From Clostridiales bacterium (GTDB lineage Bacteria > Bacillota > Peptococcia > Peptococcales > Peptococcaceae): a stretch of DNA of 13,882 bases. The translations under genes were made by a program, and so were the position numbers. Location of the stretch: contig QAKL01000060.1 in NCBI GenBank assembly GCA_003343815.1, forward strand, positions 1-13,882. The letters run 5' to 3'. Shown piece after piece: positions 7,462 through 13,882 of the stretch. Every line of letters starts with the position of its first letter. Positions within the stretch are counted from its first letter, which is position 1. The notes under the pieces were generated by a model. The model was not told where the DNA came from. It made no database searches and worked only from the letters and a program-made list of their open reading frames with translations.

Positions 7462-7680
7462 GAAACCGTGTTACCACCTTGCTTTAATTGCACCTCGCGA
7501 TGCAAAACTCGTCAGGCAACCATCATTGCCTCCGCGATATAACGGTCGTACCCGTCACAGCCTACTTGCGTGCGCTTTTGGTGTGCAGCTACCGAAATGT
7601 ATTTGGGAGGCATACTCATTATCGCCTTTCACCGCCCGGCGACTCTCTACAAATATTTCTGCTTCTTACTTCTTTTCGGT
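7430..7680 (-). promoter_or_regulatory. T-box riboswitch, probable tyrosine specificity (UAC specifier)
   Basis: The minus-strand leader has every T-box part. Stem I closes with ACCGAAA (7674-7680) and TTTCGGT. It holds an AGTA motif on the 5' side, the AGAGAG bulge, and an apical stem TCGCC/GGCGA with loop GGGCGGTG as in B. subtilis glyQS. Aligning CCAAA-TAC-A-TTTC to the glyQS segment CGAAA-GGC-A-TTCT puts the specifier at 7599-7601, reading UAC (Tyr). A GGCAA/TTGCC stem follows. Next is stem III, TGCATC/GGTGCA with a GCGA loop (7489-7504). The T-box AAGGTGGTAACACGG lies at 7466-7480. In the antiterminator AGG pairs CCT and ACGG pairs CCGT, leaving a 7-base bulge TGGTAAC. UGGU fits a tRNA ending ACCA, as tRNA-Tyr does. 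Uncharged tRNA should switch the symporter on. The T-box call is near certain; the amino acid is a hand alignment. Confidence 0.93.
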
Positions 7681-7709
7681 CAGTGCTTTTGTTGTTTAGA
7701 TTAGTGCAT

Positions 7710-7738
7710 ATATTATCACAAAGTGAAATAGCTGTCAA
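7710..7738 (-). promoter_or_regulatory. Strong sigma-A promoter of the T-box/symporter unit
   Basis: Minus-strand TTGACA (7733-7738, perfect -35) and TAATAT (7710-7715) are spaced by 17 bases, with TGA before the -10 making it extended. Transcription should start near 7702-7705, about 22 bases before T-box stem I. It lies about 40 bases beyond the gltD stop, so the symporter has its own transcript. Confidence 0.9.
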
Positions 7739-7779
7739 GCGGTTTTTGCAAATTTTTTCATAAATTTTAGTTTGGACTT

Positions 7780-9267
7780 TTAAACCATGTTGGTGTAGCC
7801 CATCAAATAGCGGTCGACTTCTTTGGCGCACTCTCTGCCCTCGGCGATAGCCCAGACGACCAAGGACTGTCCGCGGCGCATATCGCCTGCGGCAAATATT
7901 TGCGGATTGGCAGTCTGATAGCCGTTTGGTGCTGTCGCTACAGTGTGGCGCGCGGTAGAGTCCAAACCGAAAGCCTGTGCGACGTAATCGTTGGCGCCTT
8001 TAAATCCTGCGGCAATCAAGATCATCTCGCAGGGGAGGATTTCCTCCGAGCCGGGGATTTCTTTCATATCGCGCGCGCCGTTTACAGGATCAATATATGG
8101 TTCCAAGCGCACGGTTTCCGCGGCGGTTAAGTGATTATTTTCGTCGGTGATGAGGCGCTTGATCGTCGTTTGAAAGATTCGAGGATCGTGACCGTAAAGG
8201 GCGATAGCTTCCTCCTGACCGTAGTCGGTCTTTAAAACGCGCGGCCATTTTGGCCAAGCATTATCTGCGGTGCGCTCGGTGGGCGGCTTGGGCCAGCGCT
8301 CTAACTGAACTATGCTTTTGGCTCCCTGGCGGATAGCGGTCGCGACGCAGTCGTTGCCGGTATCGCCGCCGCCGACGATGATGATGTTTTTATCTTTGGC
8401 GTTAAGCTGTGCATTTTCAGGCAGTTTATCGCCTAATAATTCTTTGGTGACACCGCTTAAATAATCTACGGCAAAATATACCCCCTCGGCTTCACGGTTT
8501 TCTGCTGTTAAATCTTTCGGTTCTTTCGCGCCGCAGCAAAGCACGACAGCGTCAAAATTTGCCAAAATTTCTTTAGGCTCAATATTGCGCCCGATATCAG
8601 AGTTGGTGTGGAAAGTGACGCCCTCCGCGGTCATTAAATCAATGCGGCGGGTGATTATTTCTTTTTCCAGCTTCATATTGGGGATGCCGTACATCAAAAG
8701 TCCGCCTGCGCGGTCGTCGCGCTCAAAGACGGTGACCTCATGCCCGCGGTGATTAAGCTGGTCGGCGCAGGCCAATCCCGCCGGTCCCGAACCAACCACG
8801 GCGACTTTTTTGCCGCTTTTGGTTTGGGGTGGATGGGGCGCGATCCAGCCGTTTGCAAAACCCTGCTCGATTATTGCCAGCTCGTTTTCTTTGACGGTGA
8901 CAGGCGCGCTGTTTAATCCGCAGGTGCAGGCTGCTTCGCATAAAGCGGGGCAGACTCTACCTGTGAATTCAGGAAAATTATTGGTTTTTAAAAGGCGAGC
9001 CAAAGCGTGCTGCCAGTTAGCGTTATAAATTTCGTCGTTCCACTCGGGGATCAGATTATGCAGAGGGCAGCCTGTCGCCATATTATCGAGGATCGCTCCC
9101 GACTGGCAGAAAGGCACGCCGCAGTTCATGCAGCGCGCGCCCTGCTTTTGACGGTCGTCCAAAGAGAGCGGAGGATGAAATTCGTTGAAATGACTGATGC
9201 GCTCCAAAGGGGCGATTGCTTTATTGTTTGTACGCGCAAATTCTAAAAATCCTGTCGGTTTTCCCAT
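7780..9267 (-). CDS. gltD: Glutamate synthase small (beta) subunit
   Basis: This 495-residue subunit of NAD(P)H-dependent glutamate synthase is full length for the family. It takes electrons from NAD(P)H by FAD and passes them through Fe-S clusters to GltB. The N-terminal cysteine region has C46, C49, C54 and C67, then C106, C110, C114 and C116, the two cluster-binding sets of the family. GSGPAG (159-164) is the FAD-binding Rossmann loop, and VGGGDTGND (around 295-304) is the NAD(P)H loop. A second FAD-contact motif, FAAGDMRRGQSLVVWAI, is near the C-terminus. ATG 9267 follows AAAGGAGG by 8 bases. It lies 14 bases after the gltB stop in the same operon, so the two subunits should be co-expressed. 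No strong terminator is seen after its stop before the T-box promoter, so some read-through is possible. Confidence 0.97.
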   Translation of the reverse strand: MGKPTGFLEFARTNNKAIAPLERISHFNEFHPPLSLDDRQKQGARCMNCGVPFCQSGAILDNMATGCPLHNLIPEWNDEIYNANWQHALARLLKTNNFPEFTGRVCPALCEAACTCGLNSAPVTVKENELAIIEQGFANGWIAPHPPQTKSGKKVAVVGSGPAGLACADQLNHRGHEVTVFERDDRAGGLLMYGIPNMKLEKEIITRRIDLMTAEGVTFHTNSDIGRNIEPKEILANFDAVVLCCGAKEPKDLTAENREAEGVYFAVDYLSGVTKELLGDKLPENAQLNAKDKNIIIVGGGDTGNDCVATAIRQGAKSIVQLERWPKPPTERTADNAWPKWPRVLKTDYGQEEAIALYGHDPRIFQTTIKRLITDENNHLTAAETVRLEPYIDPVNGARDMKEIPGSEEILPCEMILIAAGFKGANDYVAQAFGLDSTARHTVATAPNGYQTANPQIFAAGDMRRGQSLVVWAIAEGRECAKEVDRYLMGYTNMV

Positions 9268-9281
9268 TTTTCTTTCCTCCT

Positions 9282-12200
9282 TTAGCCTCTTTTGATCTCA
9301 TAAAATGCTTCTAATTCCGCTTCACTGCGGCTAAGACCCTTTTCTTCGAAGCGGCCGATAGCCGAAAGCATACGGTTATAATCATTAGGCATGATTTTTT
9401 TGAAGCAAGGAATATACTGCTCGAAATCGGCTAAAATTTTTGCGCTTAATGCGGAGCCGGTAGCCTCGACGTGGGCGGTGATTAATTGCTTTAATTCTTC
9501 GATATCGTGTTTTTCGCTTAATGTGCTCATCGTGACTAATGTTTTATTTAAACGCAAATACAAATCGTGCTTTTCATCCAAGACATAGGCGATACCGCCG
9601 CTCATGCCGGCGGCGAAATTTTTGCCCGTAGGGCCTAAAACGACGACGCGCCCGCCGGTCATGTATTCGCAGCCGTGGTCGCCGACACCCTCGACTACCG
9701 CGGTAGCGCCGGAATTACGCACGCAGAATCTTTCGCCGGCGATGCCGTTAATGTAGGCTGCGCCCTCGGTCGCACCGTATAAGGCGACGTTGCCGATGAT
9801 GATGTTTTTCTCAGGAGCGAAACGGCTTTCTTTCGGCGGATAGACTATTAGTTTGCCGCCTGATAAGCCTTTGCCGAAATAATCGTTGCTGTCGCCGATG
9901 AGTTTTAAGGTCAAGCCTTTGGGGATAAAGGCGCCGAAAGACTGACCGCCGCCGCCGGTACATTCGATAATAAAGGTATCGTCGGCTAAGGTATTGCCCC
10001 ATTTGCGGGTTATTTCCGCGCCGAATAAGGTGCCGAATGTCCGATTGATACTGGAGACATTTACTTTCAAGGTTTTCTTTTGTTTATTTTTTAAAGCTTT
10101 GGCGAAAGAGGGGATGACGATCTGCTCGTCTAAAGTTTTTTCCAATTCGAAATCGTAAATATCGCTTGCTTGGAAATGGCGTTTTTCCGCGGGTACGTCG
10201 GCAGACTGTAAAAGAGAGCTTAAATTAACGGAGGCGGCGTTTTTATGCGCGTTTGAGGCACGCATTTTTAATAAATCGGTACGACCGACCAATTCTTCGA
10301 CGGTGCGCACGCCCAAGCGTGCCATGATTTCGCGCATTTCTTCGGCGATAAAGAGCATGAAATTTATCACATACTCAGGCTTGCCGCAGAAGCGCTTGCG
10401 CAGTTCGGGGTTTTGCGTGGCGACGCCTGCGGGACAGGTGTCCAAATTACAGACGCGCATCATCACGCAGCCTAAGCTTACCAGAGGAGCTGTGGCAAAG
10501 CCGAATTCCTCCGCGCCTAATAAAGCGGCGATGACGACGTCGCGGCCGCTCATCAATTTGCCGTCGGTTTCCAAGCGCACGCGGGTACGCAGATTATTTT
10601 TAATCAAAGTTTGATGTGCTTCTGCCAAGCCCAATTCCCATGGTAGTCCTGCATTATGAATAGAGCTTTGGGGAGCGGCGCCGGTGCCGCCGTCGTAGCC
10701 GGAAATGAGGACGACCTGTGCGCCTGCTTTGGCGACACCCGAGGCGATAGTGCCGACTCCGGCCTCGCTGACTAATTTGACGGAAATGCGCGCCTGATCG
10801 TTAGCATTTTTCAAATCGTAAATCAATTGCGCCAAATCTTCGATAGAGTAAATATCGTGATGCGGCGGCGGGGAAATCAGGGACACGCCGGGCGTGGAGT
10901 GGCGCGTCTCGGCAATCCAGGGATAAACTTTGCTTCCGGGCAGATGACCGCCCTCGCCGGGTTTTGCGCCTTGCGCCATTTTGATTTGGATTTCCTTGGC
11001 ACTGATCAGATATTCGCTGGTGACGCCGAAACGGCCGCTGGCGACCTGTTTAATGGCAGAATTACGTTCGCTTCCTAATCTTTCGGGGCGCTCGCCGCCC
11101 TCGCCGGAGTTTGATTTGCCGCCTAAACGATTCATAGCGATCGCCAGACATTCGTGGGCTTCCTGGGAGATAGAGCCGTAGCTCATCGCGCCTGTTTTGA
11201 AGCGCTTGACGATTTCGGCGGCGGGCTCGACCTCGGAGATATCTATCGCACCGTCAGAGGGGAAATTAAAATCGAGCAGTCCGCGCAAGGTATGCGGGCG
11301 GGACTCATCGTTAACTAACGCGGTGTATTCTTTGAAACGGTTGTAATCGCCGTTATGGGTAGCCTCGCGTAAAGCGACAATAGTATTGATATTGTAGAGA
11401 TGATCCTCTTTGTTATCGCCGTTTCTTAATTTGTGCGCGCCGGCGCTGTCTAATGTGGTGTCAACGCCTAATCCCAAGGGATCAAAAGCGTGATTGTGCC
11501 GCCACTCGACGTCCTCGCCGATTTCCTCCAAACCGATACCGCCGACGCGGCTGGTGGTGTTGGTGAAATATTTATTGATGACGTCTTCTTTGATGCCGAC
11601 TGCCTCAAATATTTGCGAGGACTGGTAGGACTGAATGGTGGAAATGCCCATTTTGGAGGCTATTTTGACGATGCCGTGCAAAATTGCCAAATTGTAGTCG
11701 CGAATCGCAGTGTGATAGTCTTTGTCGAGGAGCTTCATGTCGATTAGCTCGGCAATGCACTCCTGCGCTAAATAGGGATTGATCGCGCGGGCGCCGTAGC
11801 CGAGCAAGGTCGCGAAATGATGGACGTCGCGCGGCTCGCCGCTTTCCAAAATGATCGAAACAGCGGTGCGTTTTTTGGTGCGGATCAAATGCTGCTCGAT
11901 CGCCGAGACTGCCAAAAGCGAGGGGATAGCGACATGGTTTTCGTCGACGCCCCGGTCGGAGAGGATGATGATATTGTTGCCCTCTTTGTAGGCGCGGTCG
12001 CATTTGACAAATAAATGATCCAGCGCTCTTTCAAGCGGTGTATTTTTGTAGTATAAAAGAGAAATGGTTTCGACTTTGAATCCCGGGCGCTTGATGGCTT
12101 TAATTTTCATCAAGTCAACCGAGGTCAAAATCGGATTGTGAATTTCGAGAACGTTGCAGTTTTCTGCCTTTTCCTCTAATAAATTGCCGTCACTGCCGAC

Positions 12201-13808
12201 ATAAACGCATGTGTCGGTGACGATTTCTTCACGGATAGCGTCTAAGGGCGGATTGGTAACCTGAGCGAAAAGCTGCTTAAAATAATTGAAAAGCGGCTGA
12301 TGCTTATCGGATAAGACAGCCAACGGCACGTCAATACCCATGCTGGCAGTCGCCTCGGCACCGTTTTTCGCCATGGGCAAAATGGCGTTTTTCACATCTT
12401 CATAGCTATAGCCGAATGCTTTGTATAAGCGGTCGCGCTCCTCTTGAGTATGGTTTTCGACCTTTTTATTGGGGATCGGCAGTTGGGCTAACTCGACTAA
12501 ATGTCCGTCGAGCCATTCGCCGTATGGTTTGCGGGTCGCGTAATAATTTTTGCATTCGCTGTCGGAAATGAGGCGGCCTGCTTTGGTGTCTACGAGGAGC
12601 ATTTTGCCCGGCTGGATACGGCTTTTTAATTTGATTTTTTCCGCAGGGATATCTAAAACGCCTACTTCGGAGGAAAGGATCAAGTTATCGTCGGTTGTGA
12701 TGTAGTAGCGCGAGGGGCGTAAGCCGTTACGGTCTAAGACTGCGCCGACTGTGTCACCGTCAGTGAATAGAATAGATGCCGGACCGTCCCAAGGCTCCAT
12801 CATCGTGGAGTAATAGTGGTAAAAATCGCGTTTTTCACGGGAGATATTTTTATCGTGCCGCCAGGGCTCAGGAATAGTCATCATGACAGCTAAAGGCAAT
12901 TCTACGCCGTTCATGACTAAGAACTCCAAAGTATTGTCAAGCATCGCAGAGTCGGAGCCGCTTACGGTGATCACGGGGAGAATTTTGTCGATATCTTCCT
13001 GCATGACGGGGCTTTCCATCGTTTCTTCGCGGGCGAGCATGCGGTCGACATTGCCGCGGATGGTGTTGATTTCGCCATTGTGCAAAATGAAGCGGTTGGG
13101 GTGGGCGCGCTCCCAGCTGGGCATGGTATTGGTCGAAAAACGCGAATGCACCATGGCGATAGCGCTGTCGTAGTTTTCATCAAGCAAATCCAAGTAGAAA
13201 CGGCGTAATTGTTTGACTAAAAACATACCTTTGTAGACAATAGTGCGGCTCGATAATGAAGCGACGTAAGTATTGTCGTTGCTCTGCTCAAAAATGCGGC
13301 GGATGATGTACAGTTTGCGGTCGAAATCCAAGCCTTTTTCGACATCTTTTGGGCGTTTTAAGAAACATTGCATAATATACGGCATACAATCTAGCGCCGT
13401 TTTACCTAAAATATCGGGATTTAATGGCACATCGCGCCAAGCTAAAAACTCTACGCCTTCTTTGGCGGCGATGATTTCAAACATTTTTTTTGCTTGATTG
13501 CGTTTTAAGGTATCCTGGGGAAAGAAAAACATCCCTATGCCATAATCCCGCTCCTCACCGATATCGATTTTAAGCTCGTTTGCGATGGGGGCGAAAAATT
13601 TGTGCGAAATCTGCACGATGATGCCGACACCGTCGCCGGTTTCGCCGCTGGCGTCTTTGCCGGCGCGGTGCTCCAATTTTTCGACGATGCTTAAGGCATC
13701 ATCGACGATTTGGTGAGATTTTTGACCTTTGATATTGACTAAGGCGCCGATACCGCAGGCGTCGTGCTCAAATGAGCTATGGTAGAGGCTTTGCTGGGGA
13801 TTAGGCAT
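9282..13808 (-). CDS. gltB: Glutamate synthase large (alpha) subunit
   Basis: This 1508-residue enzyme makes two glutamates from glutamine and 2-oxoglutarate in the cytoplasm, together with GltD. Domains in order are a class II glutamine amidotransferase from C18 (HDACGIG, exposed after removal of a 17-residue propeptide) to about 420, and a central domain to about 770. These are followed by the FMN-binding synthase domain (about 865-1240) with GAMSYGSISQEAH, KPGEGGHLPGSKV and GYDGGTGAAPQSS. The 3Fe-4S cysteines are C1114, C1120 and C1125 (C-x5-C-x4-C). Last comes the GxGxG beta-helix from about 1270. ATG 13808 is chosen: AAAGGA ends 8 bases upstream, whereas the in-frame ATG 13817 overlaps that site and could not use it. 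gltD follows after 14 bases. No promoter is visible in the short upstream region, so it is probably transcribed from farther upstream. Confidence 0.98.
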   Translation of the reverse strand: MPNPQQSLYHSSFEHDACGIGALVNIKGQKSHQIVDDALSIVEKLEHRAGKDASGETGDGVGIIVQISHKFFAPIANELKIDIGEERDYGIGMFFFPQDTLKRNQAKKMFEIIAAKEGVEFLAWRDVPLNPDILGKTALDCMPYIMQCFLKRPKDVEKGLDFDRKLYIIRRIFEQSNDNTYVASLSSRTIVYKGMFLVKQLRRFYLDLLDENYDSAIAMVHSRFSTNTMPSWERAHPNRFILHNGEINTIRGNVDRMLAREETMESPVMQEDIDKILPVITVSGSDSAMLDNTLEFLVMNGVELPLAVMMTIPEPWRHDKNISREKRDFYHYYSTMMEPWDGPASILFTDGDTVGAVLDRNGLRPSRYYITTDDNLILSSEVGVLDIPAEKIKLKSRIQPGKMLLVDTKAGRLISDSECKNYYATRKPYGEWLDGHLVELAQLPIPNKKVENHTQEERDRLYKAFGYSYEDVKNAILPMAKNGAEATASMGIDVPLAVLSDKHQPLFNYFKQLFAQVTNPPLDAIREEIVTDTCVYVGSDGNLLEEKAENCNVLEIHNPILTSVDLMKIKAIKRPGFKVETISLLYYKNTPLERALDHLFVKCDRAYKEGNNIIILSDRGVDENHVAIPSLLAVSAIEQHLIRTKKRTAVSIILESGEPRDVHHFATLLGYGARAINPYLAQECIAELIDMKLLDKDYHTAIRDYNLAILHGIVKIASKMGISTIQSYQSSQIFEAVGIKEDVINKYFTNTTSRVGGIGLEEIGEDVEWRHNHAFDPLGLGVDTTLDSAGAHKLRNGDNKEDHLYNINTIVALREATHNGDYNRFKEYTALVNDESRPHTLRGLLDFNFPSDGAIDISEVEPAAEIVKRFKTGAMSYGSISQEAHECLAIAMNRLGGKSNSGEGGERPERLGSERNSAIKQVASGRFGVTSEYLISAKEIQIKMAQGAKPGEGGHLPGSKVYPWIAETRHSTPGVSLISPPPHHDIYSIEDLAQLIYDLKNANDQARISVKLVSEAGVGTIASGVAKAGAQVVLISGYDGGTGAAPQSSIHNAGLPWELGLAEAHQTLIKNNLRTRVRLETDGKLMSGRDVVIAALLGAEEFGFATAPLVSLGCVMMRVCNLDTCPAGVATQNPELRKRFCGKPEYVINFMLFIAEEMREIMARLGVRTVEELVGRTDLLKMRASNAHKNAASVNLSSLLQSADVPAEKRHFQASDIYDFELEKTLDEQIVIPSFAKALKNKQKKTLKVNVSSINRTFGTLFGAEITRKWGNTLADDTFIIECTGGGGQSFGAFIPKGLTLKLIGDSNDYFGKGLSGGKLIVYPPKESRFAPEKNIIIGNVALYGATEGAAYINGIAGERFCVRNSGATAVVEGVGDHGCEYMTGGRVVVLGPTGKNFAAGMSGGIAYVLDEKHDLYLRLNKTLVTMSTLSEKHDIEELKQLITAHVEATGSALSAKILADFEQYIPCFKKIMPNDYNRMLSAIGRFEEKGLSRSEAELEAFYEIKRG

Positions 13809-13828
13809 AAATATCATCCTTTCTCAAA

Positions 13829-13882
13829 TCAACTTTTTAATTTATCTATTTCCTCCTGCCAGATGTGATTGACCGCATCAGA
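13829..13882 (-). CDS. C-terminal end of an upstream gene (17 codons visible), identity unknown
   Basis: The minus-strand frame entering from the right edge stays open for 17 codons and ends in TGA 20 bases before the gltB start. It reads as plausible protein (ending WQEEIDKLKS); the other two minus-strand frames stop early. The spacing fits an operon with gltB, which would explain why no promoter is seen before gltB. The fragment is too short to name a family and could be chance. Confidence 0.45.
   Translation of the reverse strand, partial: SDAVNHIWQEEIDKLKS

Noticed and set aside
7460..7763. Plus-strand open frames of 79 and 91 codons over the T-box region
   Set aside because: They read the complement of a structured riboswitch leader and promoter. 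There is no RBS and no protein-like composition.
11605..12003. Antisense-frame 132-codon ORF inside gltB (same strand, different frame)
   Set aside because: It is an Arg/His-rich product of an alternative frame of gltB with no RBS; gltB is intact throughout.
13809..13817. gltB start at ATG 13817
   Set aside because: It overlaps the AAAGGA ribosome binding site; ATG 13808 has the right 8-base spacing.

Overview
The window looks like a chromosomal segment from a low-to-mid-GC Firmicute (Bacillota). Evidence for this is the strong AGGAGG-type ribosome binding sites, a T-box riboswitch, intrinsic terminators with clean U-tracts, and the lonB-lonA-engB gene order also known from Bacillus. A Clostridia or Negativicutes member is my guess, but the sequence alone does not settle it. 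No mobile element, CRISPR array, rRNA or tRNA gene was found.

Left part, + strand (1-5218): the 3' end of a LonB-type protease gene, then a complete lonA with its own likely promoter. engB (ribosome-assembly GTPase) overlaps lonA at ATGA. A 53-codon basic small gene overlaps the end of engB by 8 nt. An HD-domain CCA-adding tRNA nucleotidyltransferase gene follows and ends in a hairpin terminator that starts inside its last codons. This is a protein quality control / ribosome and tRNA maturation cluster.

Middle (5219-5780): an AT-rich spacer, then a self-contained one-gene unit (promoter, strong RBS, 69-aa acidic protein, terminator). The protein is two copies of a roughly 25-residue Cys-x15-Cys unit. 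I recognise no family for it. It converges on the next gene; each strand has its own terminator.

Right part, - strand (13882-5794): reading leftwards, the last codons of a probable upstream gene, gltB (glutamate synthase large subunit), gltD (small subunit), then a strong promoter followed by a complete T-box leader and a sodium:solute symporter gene. Aligned by hand to the classic T-box layout, the specifier codon reads UAC (Tyr). The antiterminator bulge begins UGGU, which matches an A discriminator base as in tRNA-Tyr. The symporter is therefore predicted to be induced by tyrosine starvation and probably takes up tyrosine or a related compound. GltBD would supply glutamate, the amino donor for amino acid synthesis including tyrosine.

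The items most worth a second look are the T-box/symporter pair, the duplicated four-cysteine small protein, and the basic small protein between engB and cca.
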